Notes: a model not told the origin generated them from the sequence alone. Counted from the first letter of the stretch, positions 1-10,357 are shown. The stretch: 64,000 nucleotides of DNA from DATFVA01 sp963800255 (GCA_963800255.1 CAWDAK010000022.1:1-64000), one strand, 5' to 3'. A program made the numbers and translations.

Positions 1-184
1 ATGATTATAATAGCAAAGTAATGCTGCCTTTTTTTACGGTTTGATACCGGAAGGCTGGCTGTTAAACCTTGCCGAGAAAAACTGGAAGCTGGATAAAAGA
101 GATAGAATGGGATTACTGTTAGGATTCTGTAGAGACTGTATTGGTGCAGTAAGTATTGTTCCCTATGAGGAGCATAAGTTATGA
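1..184 (+). pseudogene. HipS-like N-terminal HipA subdomain, 5'-truncated and frameshifted
   Basis: The frame ending at the TGA at 182-184 encodes GLIPEGWLLNLA, followed by GLLLGFCRDCIGAVSI. These match the N-terminal subdomain found as a separate small gene (HipS-like) upstream of HipA-type kinases in Bacteroidota. The start lies before the window. The first ~35 bases continue the protein in another frame (reads ...SKVMLPFF). The two frames join if the T7 run at 29-35 is lengthened by one T, so this is a single-base break in a homopolymer. The stop overlaps the ATG of the next gene (ATGA), indicating an operon. The role by family is a partner or antitoxin-like module of the serine/threonine kinase toxin. 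The recognition is good; whether the frameshift is biological is unknown. Confidence 0.6.
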
Positions 185-1132
185 GTGACCTGAGAACAAA
201 ATGTCTTTATTGCTACGATCATCTCAAAGATGATGAAACTGATTATCATCCTTTATGCAGTAAAAAGTTTTTTGGTTCAACAGTTCCCCCCGTTTTGGAT
301 TTCGGGCTAAAAGATATTGCAGATTTAGCAATTAAAAACTTTAGGAAAAAGTATTGCACTTACCGGGGTTCAGCCAAAACTTTCACTTGATTACTATAAA
401 AAGAAAGGAAAAGAGAACAGGCTAACTATAGTTGGATTGTGGGGACAATTTATTTTGAAACCGGCATTGGCTGAATACCCGCAGATGCCGGAAATTGAAG
501 ATCTTACCATGCAATTAGCTGAGATTTGTAAAATTAGAACGGCAATTCACAGTTTGATAAGGTTGCAATCAGGAGAACTTGCCTATATAAGCAGGAGATT
601 TGATCGTTTAAAAAAAGAAAAACTGCATGTTGAAGATATGGCTCAGCTAACCGGTTCCCTTACCGAATATAAATACCGGGGGTCCATGGAAAAGATCAGT
701 AAAATAATCTTAAGTTATTCAGATTATCCGGGGAATGATATTAATCGTTTGTTCGAGCTGATTTTATTCTCGTTTCTTACCGGAAATTCAGATATGCATC
801 TTAAAAACTTTTCTTTGCTCAGAGAGCAGGATGATGAAATAATATTGTCACCTGCTTATGATTTACTTTCAACAAAACTTTTAATACCTGAGGACAAAGA
901 GGATTTGGCTTTAACTTTGAATGGTAAAAAAAATAATCTGAGCAGGAAGGATTTTGATATTTTTGCCGGGAAACTATCCATCAATGAAAAAACCAGATCA
1001 GATATTTATGACAGGTTTAGTAATATACATCCTTCGATGACAGGTTTAATTTCCAAAAGTTTCTTATCTGAGGAAATGAAAGCAAAATATTCAGAATTGA
1101 TTTTAAAAAGATTTAGTATACTATTCGCTTGA
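181..1132 (+). pseudogene. hipA: HipA-family serine/threonine kinase, frameshifted
   Basis: The first part (181-352) has the Cys-containing head typical of split Bacteroidota HipA proteins (CLYCY...HPLCSKKFFG). The reading frame then changes. From 353 the second frame gives the ATP-loop motif GVQPKLSL, then GLWGQFILKP, the catalytic GNSDMHLKNFSL and the metal-binding SPAYDLLST, and runs to 1132. Removing one A from the A5 run at 346-350 restores a full-length protein of about 316 residues. All kinase motifs are intact, so either the gene is freshly inactivated or the base is a sequencing error. Family role: a toxin kinase phosphorylating a translation-related target (for example an aminoacyl-tRNA synthetase), neutralised by HipS/HipB-type partners. 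No HipB-like gene is visible here; it may lie upstream of the window. Confidence 0.75.
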
Positions 1133-1306
1133 ACCAGGCTTACCTGAAATTAATATCTGAAAAAATTGTTTTTATTACAGAACCATCAGTAATAAATCTA
1201 TTCTAATTAATGGGATTACCAAATTTAAGTACCCATCGCTTGAATAAGATTTACTTATTTAAGGGTGAGGAATAATGTGGACCTGAAACTGAGGAATCGA
1301 TTCTTT

Positions 1307-1375
1307 CTGAAAGCTGATCACTTTCCCTTCTGAGAGTAGATCACTTTTCCTTCCGAAAACTGACCGCCGCAAAAA
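1307..1375. repeat. 23-bp degenerate tandem repeat, possible IS21-type end remnant
   Basis: Three successive units of 23 bases start at 1307, 1330 and 1353. The first two share the core GATCACTTT(T)CCCTT-like sequence (ctgaaagctgatcactttcc and ctgagagtagatcactttt). The third keeps only the ctga/ccgaaaactga part. Such short repeated ends are reminiscent of IS21-family termini. No transposase gene is nearby, so at most this is a solo remnant. Confidence 0.4.
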
Positions 1376-1518
1376 ATCAAAAACCTGAAAACCTAAGCTG
1401 GAAATTTAAGTAACCATCGAATAGCCGTACAATGAGGAATAGCTCGTTGTGGTACAATTAAAACCGCTTTGGAAAGAAAGGGTAACATAACAAAGCCATA
1501 TAAGCAAGATAAATACCT

Positions 1519-1595
1519 AGTGAATACGGAGTGAATACGCTTTGAATACGCAGTGAATACGCTTTGAATACGCAGTGAATACGCTTCACATACGG
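1519..1595. repeat. Seven-unit 11-bp tandem array with GAATACG core
   Basis: Units start at 1519, 1530, 1541, 1552, 1563, 1574 and 1585. They alternate agtgaatacgc and tttgaatacgc, giving a 22-bp higher-order period. The first unit ends in gg and the last is degenerate (ttcacatacgg). The 11-bp period is about one helical turn, so all copies face the same side of the DNA. The array lies about 130-200 bases upstream of the glucan synthase start. Confidence 0.85.
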
Positions 1596-1722
1596 ATGAA
1601 GATATGAATATCTACATACTTCAAAAACACTGAGGGGAAGCTGTTAACCTTACGAGGAAAAAAGATGTAACCCGATGAGGCACAATATAAGGGATTGTTT
1701 GTGGTATATTGATCATTAGAAT

Positions 1723-4700
1723 ATGAAACCTATTATCCCGAACATTAATGAGTCGATTTTGCGCTTTAAGTCGCAGATAAATGCGAATTCCCTTATAAAG
1801 AAGTTTGAAAATTCGAAACCTCCTATGCGTTCCGAGTTATTCAGTGCCGACCAAATGGAGCATCACGGGAGATTTCTTGCGGAAACTCACACTTTAACTT
1901 CCAGCTTCTTAATCGAACCTGTGCTCCTTAAACGCCTTGCAGAGAATGAGGAGTTCCTTTTTGAGGTACAGGAATTACTGATTGATTCACTTAAAGCTGA
2001 ACACCCGATTACACCAGCCGAGGAATGGCTTCTTGATAATTTCTACCTCATAGAAGAACAGATACGTACCGGCAAAAAACACCTGCCTAAAGGTTACAGT
2101 CGTGAATTACCACGACTTTCGCGTGGTTTGTCGAAAGGCCTGCCGCGCGTTTATGATATTGCACAGGAAATTATATCTCATGGCGACGGGCGGGTGGATC
2201 CGGAAAATCTTAACCGGTTTGTATCAGCCTACCAGACTGTGACAGTGCTGAAGATTGGCGAGTTATGGGCAATCCCTATTATGCTGCGGCTGGCACTGAT
2301 TGAGAATCTACGCCGTGTTGCCGTAAAGGTTGCAGCCGGCAGGATTGAACGTAACCTGGCTGATGCCTGGGCTGACGATATGATCGAAATGGTTGAGAAG
2401 GATCCTAAGAATCTCATCCAGGTTGTGGCGGATATGTCGCGGTCAGACCCGCCGATGACAACGTCTTTCGTGTCTGAACTTACCCGCAAACTGCAGGGCC
2501 TGAGCCATACTTTGTCTACCGCCCTGATATGGGTGGAACAACGACTCTCAGATTCTGATCAGAAAATTGAAGAGTTGATCCAGCTCGGCAATCAGCAGCA
2601 GGCGGCTGACCAGGTCTCCATCAGCAATAGTATAGGAAGCCTTCGTTTCCTTGAAACGATGGATTGGAAAAGTTTCGTCGAAACGATGAGTACTGTTGAA
2701 AATATTTTGATGAAAGACCCGGGCAGCGTATACCGTCAAATGGATTTTTCCACACGGGACCGGTACCGCCACGTTATTGAAAAAATTGCAAAGCACAGTC
2801 CGCTTTCCGAAGAAGAAACTGCAAGGACGGCAATCCGTCTTTCAGAAGAAAGCGCTCAAAAAAACGGTCCTGATGCCGTTACAGCTCACGTCGGTTACTA
2901 CCTGGTGGACAAGGGTTTGGTCAAACTGGAATCGGCCTGCAAGGTGCGGATTTCCCCGCTTAAAGCTTTTGCAAAGGTAAGCCGCAGGGTTCCATTACTG
3001 ATCTACAGCGGTTCAATTATACTCCTTACACTACTTGTTACTGCCCTTATGTTAGGGCAGGTTTACGATAAGGGATTTGATAGTTTACAGCTTGTCCTTC
3101 TGGGAATACTTTTTTTTATAGCTGCCGCTAATTTACCGGTTGCTCTGGTTAACTGGATTTCCACTTTAGTCGTGAAGCCCGGCCGTTTACCGAGGATGGA
3201 CTATTCGGAGGGGATACCGGAGGAATCACGTACGCTAATAGTAATTCCTTCCATATTAACTAATGAGAATGGTATACGGCGGCTTGTTGAGTCGTTGGAA
3301 ATACGTTTCCTTGGAAATCAGGACAGTAATCTTTTCTACTCCCTGCTAACTGATTACCAGGACGCTGATAAGGAAATACTCCCCGGGGATGAATCTCTCC
3401 TTCAGCTTGCCGTTAAACTTATTGAAGACCTCAATAAAAAATATAAGGGTGATAAATTCTTTTTATTCCACCGTCCGAGGCTTTGGAATGCACGCGAGCG
3501 GAAGTGGATGGGCTATGAACGAAAGAGAGGAAAACTTGAGGATCTGAACTCGCTGCTGCGGAGCGGTATAAACGACAGGTTCTTGTGTATCATCGGCAAG
3601 ACTACTGTTCTGCCTTATGTTAAGTATGTAATTACGCTAGACAGCGATACGCAATTACCGCGCGACTCAGCCAGGCAGATGGTAGGAACGATGGCACACC
3701 CCCTTAACCGGCCGCGCTTTGATGGCAAAAGAAAATGCGTCCATGCGGGTCACGCAATATTGCAGCCGCGGGTTGCAGTCAGCCTTCCGGGAATAAATCG
3801 CTCGCGTTATGCAGGTCTTTTCGGAAGTGAACCGGGAATTGATCCTTATACGCGCGCTGTCTCTGATGTTTACCAGGACCTTTTCGGCGAGGGTTCGTTT
3901 ATCGGTAAGGGTATTTATGATGTTGATATGTTTGAGCAGGTGCTGAAGGGAAGTTTTCCTGAGAACCAGATCTTAAGTCACGATCTGATTGAAGGCTGCT
4001 ATACGAGAGCAGGACTGCTGAGTGATGTGCAATTATTTGAGGAGTATCCTTCACACTATTTTACGGATGTGAAACGCCGGCACCGATGGATAAGAGGCGA
4101 TTGGCAGATAATAAAATGGCTGCTCCCATTTGTTCCATCACTTAAGGGAGGGCTTCGCAGAAACCCCCTCTCATGGCTTTCTCAATGGAAAATTGGCGAC
4201 AACCTGCGTCGGAGTCTTTCACCGTTTGCACTCACAATGCTTCTGCTTCTGGGCTGGACGGTTCTTCCCGATCCCTGGTTCTGGACATTGCTGGTGATCG
4301 GGATAATACTGGTTCCTCCTCTGATCATTTCAGTAGTCGACTTTTTTAAGAAACCTGGAGATGTGCTTTTTAGTCAGCACCTTGCCTCTGCTATCCGGGC
4401 TACAGGTAGGCATATTTCCCAGGCAGCATTCACAATCATTACCCTTCCGTTTGAAATGTTTTTTAGTCTGGATGCAATTATCCGCACTATGTGGAGGATG
4501 ATGATCTCGCATAAAAGACTGCTCGAATGGAATCCGTCCAGTGATCGCAGGTTGCGCATTACTCTTCCTGGTACCTTCCGGAAAATGTGGATCGCCCCGG
4601 CTCTCGTTATCGCTGCGGTTATCTACTTCGTTTTAACAAAACAAAATTTGCCGGCCGCGGCTTTGCCTATTCTATTCCTCTGGTTTTTTTCGCCTTATGC

Positions 4701-7700
4701 TGCCTGGTGGATCAGTCTTCCTGTTGCACGTCACGATGTAATTCTTTCTTCCGAACAAAAAATATTTTTAAGAAAGATCGCCCGCAAGACATGGTCTTTC
4801 TTCCATACTTTTGTTGGTCCTGAGGATCACTGGCTGCCCCCTGACAATTACCAGGAAAATCCTGTCGGAGTGGTGGCACACAGAACTTCGCCCACAAACA
4901 TCGGGCTGTCGCTGCTTGCAAGCTTATCAGCTTTTGACTTTGGTTACATAACTGCCGGAAAACTGGTAGACCGTATCTCCAATACTTTTATGACTATGGA
5001 AAGCCTGGAAAGGTATAAAGGACATTTTTATAATTGGTATGATACACATTCTTTAGCACCGCTTACTCCGCTGTACATCTCATCAGTTGACAGCGGAAAT
5101 CTCCTTGGTCATCTGCTTACCCTCAGGCAGGGACTTCTCTCACTCCCCGATAAGGAAATAGTGGGCTACCGTTTATTTGAAGGAATAAGCGATACTTTAG
5201 GCATTCTTACGGATGCGGCAAAGGAAAATGCCAGGCTGGCCGAATTTAAAAAGGAGCTTGAATTAACAATCTCTTCAGGTCCAGGTACACTTGAAGATTT
5301 TTCACGAAAACTTGAAACATTTACATCACTTAGCATTGATATAGAGAAGAGCTATTCAACAAGTGATGATAAGGAAATCAGGCAATGGGCCTCAGCGCTT
5401 GCGGATGAGTGCAGAAGTACTCTTGATGAATTAACGTTTCTTGTCCCATGGATTAAAGCCTCGGATTCTTCTTCCTTAAGGCATTTTATGATGGACGGTG
5501 AAATACCGACGCTGCGCAAACTAGCGGAAGCAGAAATGCCTGCTGTGCATGGGGACGAAATGCAGTTAGTTCGTCAGGCCAGTGCAAGAGCAAGTGAACG
5601 TATTGCGGTAATCGAGAGTCTAGCTGCCCGGGCCGGCAAATTTTCACTTATGGATTATGATTTTCTGTATGACAAACCGCGCCACCTTCTGTCAGTAGGT
5701 TATAATGTGATTGACAGGCGGAGGGACTCAAGTTACTACGATCTGCTAGCATCCGAGGCAAGATTAAGCAGCTTCGTGGGAATTGCACAGGGACAGCTGC
5801 CGCAGGAAAGCTGGTTTGCATTGGGAAGGCTCCTTACAACAGTAGGGGGAGATCCCATCCTTCTTTCATGGAGCGGCTCTATGTTCGAATACCTGATGCC
5901 TCTGCTTGTAATGCCTACCTATGAGAACACACTTCTGCACCAAACGTATAAGGCTGCAGTGAAGTACCAGGTGGAGTATGGTAAAAACCGGGGAGTGCCA
6001 TGGGGTATCTCTGAATCCGGTTACAACATTGTTGATGTTAACCTGAACTACCAGTATCGTGCGTTCGGCGTTCCGGGACTGGGATTAAAGAGGGGACTGG
6101 CTGAGGATCTTGTTATTGCTCCTTATGCCACGGTACTCGCTCTGATGATTGACCCTGAGGAAGCCTGTTCGAATCTTGAGAGGCTGGCAGCTGACGGCCT
6201 GCTGGGTAAGTATGGTTTTTATGAAGCTGTAGATTATACAAAATCACGGCTGCCGCGCGGACAATCGAGCGTGATAATAAAATCTTTTATGGCTCATCAC
6301 CAGGGAATGAGTCTCCTCTCCCTTGCATACCTTATCCTTAACCGGCAGATGCAGAAGCGGTTCAGGTCTGATCCTTTGCTGGAAGCTACAATGCTGCTGC
6401 TTCAGGAAAGGATTCCCAGGGCGACGATATTTCATTCACACGAAGCGGGACTTACAGATACTCCGGTAAAAACGGGCGATATAGGAATTCCGATGCAGAT
6501 AATAAATAATCCTGATACACCTGTGCCTGAGGTTCACCTGTTGTCAAACGGAAGGTACCATGTGATGGTTACCAGCGCGGGCGGGGGATACAGCAAATGG
6601 AAAGATATTCAGGTTACACGATGGCGGGAAGACAGTACCCGCGATAACTGGGGTACGTTCTGTTATATACGCGATGAAGCGAGCGGTGAATTCTGGTCAA
6701 CCGCTCATCAGCCTACGCTGAAACGTTCAAAATCGTACGAAGTTATTTTCTCTGAAGGACTGGCGGAATTCAAACGGAGCGATCACAACATCGATATGCA
6801 TACAGAGATTGTAGTCTCTCCCGAAGATGATACCGAACTCCGCAGGATCCATCTTACAAATAAGTCGCGCCTGCGCAGAACTATTGAAATTACCAGTTAT
6901 ACAGAAGTAGTACTCGCCACTGCTGATTCCGACAATCTTCACCCTGCATTCAGCAACCTGTTTGTAAGGACGGAGATAATGCCCGAGCGGAATGCTATCA
7001 TTTGTACACGTAGGCCGAGATCAGTGGACGAGCAGACGCCGTTTATGTTTCATATGCTGGCAGGGCGGGGAATCAATAAGGGAACAATTTCATTTGAAAC
7101 CGACCGGATGAAGTTCATCGGCCGCGGAAACACGAATGCATTTCCCGATGCAATGAAAGACACCGGCACTCTTTCAGGCAGCCAGGGTTCGGTGCTTGAT
7201 CCGGTAGCTTCAATCCGATATAAATTAATTCTTGAACCCGAGGAAACCGCCGTGATAGATATGGTTTATGGAATGGGTGAAACCCTGGATTCAGTGCTCA
7301 CCCTGGTTGATAAGTACCAGGACAGGCGCCTTGCCAACAGGGTTTTTGAACTGGCGTGGACGCACAGCCAGGTAACGTTGCGGCAGCTGAATGCTTCGGA
7401 GGGAGATGCCCAGATTTACAGGCGGCTTGCAAGTTCCATCATCTACGGAAATTCTTTTCTTCGGGCCGATCCGGAAATCATCTTGAAAAACCGCAGGGGG
7501 CAATCGGGCTTATGGGGCTATGCTATTTCCGGTGATCTGCCTATTGTACTGCTTCAGATTGAAGACGTTGAAAACATAGGGCTTGTCCGCCAGCTTGTGC
7601 AGGCTCATTCATACTGGAGGCTGAAAGGTCTGGCAGTTGACCTGGTGATCTGGAACGAGGACAGGGCAGGTTACAGGCAGCTGCTTCAGGAACAGATTCT

Positions 7701-8202
7701 GACCCTGATAACTGCGGGTGTAGAAGCGGGACTGGTTGACAAATCCGGCGGGATCTTTGTACGACAGTCAGACCAGATCTCCAGCGAAGACCGTATTCTG
7801 ATCCAGACAGTAGCCCGTGTAATTATCTCCGATCAAAAAGGAAGTCTTGATCAGCAGCTTAGCAAATTGCAATTTGAAAAAGCGCCGCGGGGACGTTTCA
7901 AACCTGTAAGGAGCCATCGTTCAGCTAATGAAGATACCCTTCGTCCCAGGAATGATCTGATATTCTTCAATGGGTTGGGCGGTTTCACTCCCGATGGCCG
8001 TGAATATATAATCACAACTTCTGCGAGCCAGGTTACACCTGCTCCCTGGGTAAATGTAATTGCTAATCCCGAATTCGGAACAGTAGTATCTGAAAGCGGT
8101 CCCAACTACACATGGAGTATGAACGCGCATGAATTCCGGCTTACACCCTGGAACAACGATCCTGTAAGTGATGCCAGGCGGAGAAGCATTTTACATTCGT
8201 GA
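1723..8202 (+). CDS. ndvB: Cyclic beta-1,2-glucan synthase, N-terminal part (GT84 + glycoamylase-like + first GH94-type segment)
   Basis: This is the first 2159 residues of an NdvB/Cgs-type protein, which builds periplasmic cyclic beta-1,2-glucans from UDP-glucose in the inner membrane. Visible elements are: a helical cytoplasmic N-terminus (1-420); two membrane segments around 425-480; a GT84 glycosyltransferase with LDSDTQLPRDSA near residue 637, SHDLIEGCY near 750 and RRHRWIRGDW near 785; several further membrane segments (820-1000); a glycoamylase-like domain with MAHHQGMSL near 1523; then a beta-sandwich region. The frame ends prematurely in ...NNDPVSDARRRS. Deleting one base near 8173 gives ...NNDPVSDPGGEAFYIRDE and joins the next entry into one protein of about 2877 residues, the usual size of the family. 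The first ATG at 1723 is used; no better start is seen. Confidence 0.93.
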   Translation: MKPIIPNINESILRFKSQINANSLIKKFENSKPPMRSELFSADQMEHHGRFLAETHTLTSSFLIEPVLLKRLAENEEFLFEVQELLIDSLKAEHPITPAEEWLLDNFYLIEEQIRTGKKHLPKGYSRELPRLSRGLSKGLPRVYDIAQEIISHGDGRVDPENLNRFVSAYQTVTVLKIGELWAIPIMLRLALIENLRRVAVKVAAGRIERNLADAWADDMIEMVEKDPKNLIQVVADMSRSDPPMTTSFVSELTRKLQGLSHTLSTALIWVEQRLSDSDQKIEELIQLGNQQQAADQVSISNSIGSLRFLETMDWKSFVETMSTVENILMKDPGSVYRQMDFSTRDRYRHVIEKIAKHSPLSEEETARTAIRLSEESAQKNGPDAVTAHVGYYLVDKGLVKLESACKVRISPLKAFAKVSRRVPLLIYSGSIILLTLLVTALMLGQVYDKGFDSLQLVLLGILFFIAAANLPVALVNWISTLVVKPGRLPRMDYSEGIPEESRTLIVIPSILTNENGIRRLVESLEIRFLGNQDSNLFYSLLTDYQDADKEILPGDESLLQLAVKLIEDLNKKYKGDKFFLFHRPRLWNARERKWMGYERKRGKLEDLNSLLRSGINDRFLCIIGKTTVLPYVKYVITLDSDTQLPRDSARQMVGTMAHPLNRPRFDGKRKCVHAGHAILQPRVAVSLPGINRSRYAGLFGSEPGIDPYTRAVSDVYQDLFGEGSFIGKGIYDVDMFEQVLKGSFPENQILSHDLIEGCYTRAGLLSDVQLFEEYPSHYFTDVKRRHRWIRGDWQIIKWLLPFVPSLKGGLRRNPLSWLSQWKIGDNLRRSLSPFALTMLLLLGWTVLPDPWFWTLLVIGIILVPPLIISVVDFFKKPGDVLFSQHLASAIRATGRHISQAAFTIITLPFEMFFSLDAIIRTMWRMMISHKRLLEWNPSSDRRLRITLPGTFRKMWIAPALVIAAVIYFVLTKQNLPAAALPILFLWFFSPYAAWWISLPVARHDVILSSEQKIFLRKIARKTWSFFHTFVGPEDHWLPPDNYQENPVGVVAHRTSPTNIGLSLLASLSAFDFGYITAGKLVDRISNTFMTMESLERYKGHFYNWYDTHSLAPLTPLYISSVDSGNLLGHLLTLRQGLLSLPDKEIVGYRLFEGISDTLGILTDAAKENARLAEFKKELELTISSGPGTLEDFSRKLETFTSLSIDIEKSYSTSDDKEIRQWASALADECRSTLDELTFLVPWIKASDSSSLRHFMMDGEIPTLRKLAEAEMPAVHGDEMQLVRQASARASERIAVIESLAARAGKFSLMDYDFLYDKPRHLLSVGYNVIDRRRDSSYYDLLASEARLSSFVGIAQGQLPQESWFALGRLLTTVGGDPILLSWSGSMFEYLMPLLVMPTYENTLLHQTYKAAVKYQVEYGKNRGVPWGISESGYNIVDVNLNYQYRAFGVPGLGLKRGLAEDLVIAPYATVLALMIDPEEACSNLERLAADGLLGKYGFYEAVDYTKSRLPRGQSSVIIKSFMAHHQGMSLLSLAYLILNRQMQKRFRSDPLLEATMLLLQERIPRATIFHSHEAGLTDTPVKTGDIGIPMQIINNPDTPVPEVHLLSNGRYHVMVTSAGGGYSKWKDIQVTRWREDSTRDNWGTFCYIRDEASGEFWSTAHQPTLKRSKSYEVIFSEGLAEFKRSDHNIDMHTEIVVSPEDDTELRRIHLTNKSRLRRTIEITSYTEVVLATADSDNLHPAFSNLFVRTEIMPERNAIICTRRPRSVDEQTPFMFHMLAGRGINKGTISFETDRMKFIGRGNTNAFPDAMKDTGTLSGSQGSVLDPVASIRYKLILEPEETAVIDMVYGMGETLDSVLTLVDKYQDRRLANRVFELAWTHSQVTLRQLNASEGDAQIYRRLASSIIYGNSFLRADPEIILKNRRGQSGLWGYAISGDLPIVLLQIEDVENIGLVRQLVQAHSYWRLKGLAVDLVIWNEDRAGYRQLLQEQILTLITAGVEAGLVDKSGGIFVRQSDQISSEDRILIQTVARVIISDQKGSLDQQLSKLQFEKAPRGRFKPVRSHRSANEDTLRPRNDLIFFNGLGGFTPDGREYIITTSASQVTPAPWVNVIANPEFGTVVSESGPNYTWSMNAHEFRLTPWNNDPVSDARRRSILHS

Positions 8203-10357
8203 TGAAGACACCGGTCACTACTGGTCGCCCACACCATTGCCGGCGAGGGGGAACAGTGCCTATGCCAGTCGCCATGGTTTCGGATACAGCGTTTTTGAAC
8301 ATACAGAAAACGGCATACGTACAGAGCTCTGGATTTACGCCGCAATAGATGCAGCAATCAAGTTTTCGGTATTAAAAGTACGGAATGAGTCAGGCCGGCC
8401 CTGCAGACTCTCATTTACGGGATATGCTGAGCTGGTGCTCGGCGATCTGCGCTCAAAAACAGGGATGCATGTTATTACAAAAACCGGGATGGACGGTTCT
8501 GCGATTTTTGCGCGTAATCCTTATAACTCAGAATTTGCAAACAGGGTAGTGTTCCTTCAGACGGACAGTGCTGCCGGTAGTTATACCGGCGACCGCACCG
8601 AGTTCATCGGCAGGAACGGCTCATTGCAGAATCCTGCAGGCATGAGCAGCAGTAATCTCTCCGGTAACACCGGGGCCGCATTAGATCCCTGTGCAGTGAT
8701 AAGAGTTTCGTTTGAGCTTGCCGAAGAGCAGGATTACGAGATCATATTTAAATTCGGCTCAGGAAGAGATAAGGAGGACGCTTCTAATTTACTAAGCCGG
8801 TTCAAGGGCTCGCAGGCAGCGCGTACAGCACTTGAAGCAGTTTGGAACTATTGGAATAAAATGCTCGGTGCAGTTCAGGTAGAAACTCCTGATGCAGCCC
8901 TTAACTTACTAACAAACGGATGGCTCTCGTATCAGACACTGGCTTGCCGTATATGGGCACGAAGCGGGTATTACCAGTCGGGCGGCGCCTTTGGTTTCCG
9001 GGATCAGCTTCAGGATGTAATGTCGCTTATACATACCGAGCCGGCGCTAACGAGAAATCACCTTTTACTCTGCGCAAGCCGGCAATTCCTTGAAGGCGAT
9101 GTGCAGCACTGGTGGCATCCGCCTTCGGGACGAGGAGTACGGACGCACTGTTCGGACGATTATCTCTGGCTGCCCTTAGCGGTTTGCAGGTACGTACAAA
9201 GTACAGGAGACACAGGTGTGCTGAATGAGCATGTAAATTTCCTGGAAGGTCACGCGATTAACCCCGATGTTGATTCAAATTATGACCTGCCGGCTATTGC
9301 CGAGGAATCAGGAAGTCTATACCAGCACTGTGTCCGCGCCATTAAGAGAGGATTAAGATTTGGTGAACATAATCTGCCTCTTATGGGGGGCGGTGACTGG
9401 AATGACGGAATGAATATGGTGGGCATTAAAGGAAAGGGGGAGAGTATCTGGTTGGGATTCTTTCTTTACGAGGTGCTGGTCCGGTTCACCAAGGTTGCGG
9501 AAATACAGGGCGATGGTGCTTTTGCAGTAAAGTGTAAAGCTGAAGCTTTCGCCTTGCAGAAAAACATAGAGCAGAACGGATGGGACGGGGAGTGGTACCG
9601 CAGAGCTTACTTTGACGATGGTACTCCGCTTGGATCAAATTCAAATCCGGAATGCAGGATAGATTCAATAGCTCAGAGCTGGTCAGTACTTTCAGGTGCA
9701 GGTGACAAAGACAGACAAAGGAAGTCAATGGACTCACTCGACCAGTACCTTGTCCACCGCGATGACAAACTAATTCAGCTCCTGGATCCTCCGTTCGACA
9801 AATCAGATTTAAACCCGGGCTATATAAAAGGTTATGTTCCGGGCGTAAGAGAGAACGGCGGTCAGTATACGCATGCTGCCATATGGGCGGCGATGGCATT
9901 TGCCGCTTTAGGTGACAACAAACGCGCATGGGAACTGCTTCAGCTAATCCTTCCGCTGAACCATGCTTCCAGTCCCGAAGACGTAGCCGTATACAAAGTC
10001 GAACCCTATGTAGTTGCTGCCGACATTTATGCAGTAAAGCCTCACACCGGCCGGGGGGGCTGGACGTGGTACACCGGTTCGGCCGGATGGCTCTACCGTC
10101 TCATTGTAGAATCGTTACTCGGGTTAAGGCTCGAAGCTGACAAACTTTACATCGAACCCTGTATACCTGCCGGCTGGGAAAGCTACAAAGTAAACTACAG
10201 ATACCGGGAAACCGTATATCATATTGCTATTTACCAGTCGCATGAAGGTGACCCTCATAAGACTATAATAGTAGATGGGAATGATATGTCGGATAATGCG
10301 ATTCCCCTGGTTGATGACCGTCAGGACCACAATGTAGAGGTAAACTTTAAGCTGTGA
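8168..10357 (+). CDS. ndvB: Cyclic beta-1,2-glucan synthase, C-terminal GH94 part (separated by a frameshift)
   Basis: This frame continues the synthase without a gap (PGGEAFYIRDEDTGHYWSP). The GTG at 8168 is only the first possible start and is probably not a real one. The segment carries the GH94 phosphorylase-type catalytic domain: GFRDQLQDV, the WWHPPSGRGVR loop, GGGDWNDGMN with the presumed general-acid Asp, and a C-terminal GGWTWYTGSAGWLYR element. In known cyclic glucan synthases the GH94 domain controls chain length by phosphorolysis. Because the join needs only one base removed and every expected motif is present on both sides, I infer either one functional gene with a sequence indel or a very recent mutation. 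Confidence 0.9.
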   Translation: MMPGGEAFYIRDEDTGHYWSPTPLPARGNSAYASRHGFGYSVFEHTENGIRTELWIYAAIDAAIKFSVLKVRNESGRPCRLSFTGYAELVLGDLRSKTGMHVITKTGMDGSAIFARNPYNSEFANRVVFLQTDSAAGSYTGDRTEFIGRNGSLQNPAGMSSSNLSGNTGAALDPCAVIRVSFELAEEQDYEIIFKFGSGRDKEDASNLLSRFKGSQAARTALEAVWNYWNKMLGAVQVETPDAALNLLTNGWLSYQTLACRIWARSGYYQSGGAFGFRDQLQDVMSLIHTEPALTRNHLLLCASRQFLEGDVQHWWHPPSGRGVRTHCSDDYLWLPLAVCRYVQSTGDTGVLNEHVNFLEGHAINPDVDSNYDLPAIAEESGSLYQHCVRAIKRGLRFGEHNLPLMGGGDWNDGMNMVGIKGKGESIWLGFFLYEVLVRFTKVAEIQGDGAFAVKCKAEAFALQKNIEQNGWDGEWYRRAYFDDGTPLGSNSNPECRIDSIAQSWSVLSGAGDKDRQRKSMDSLDQYLVHRDDKLIQLLDPPFDKSDLNPGYIKGYVPGVRENGGQYTHAAIWAAMAFAALGDNKRAWELLQLILPLNHASSPEDVAVYKVEPYVVAADIYAVKPHTGRGGWTWYTGSAGWLYRLIVESLLGLRLEADKLYIEPCIPAGWESYKVNYRYRETVYHIAIYQSHEGDPHKTIIVDGNDMSDNAIPLVDDRQDHNVEVNFKL

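Larger units (their letters stand above)
1133..1722. other. Non-coding stretch between hipA remnant and cyclic glucan synthase
   Basis: No convincing gene is present. It contains a 23-bp degenerate tandem repeat (1307-1375) and a seven-unit 11-bp tandem array (1519-1595), listed separately. The last ~125 bases before 1723 should contain the promoter and leader of the large synthase gene, but I could not fix a promoter by eye. Confidence 0.6.

Noticed and set aside
1519..1595. CRISPR-like array
   Set aside because: Units are 11 bases long and directly adjacent with no spacers; no cas genes are near.
9486..9929. 147-residue minus-strand reading frame
   Set aside because: Antisense to the GH94 domain of the glucan synthase.
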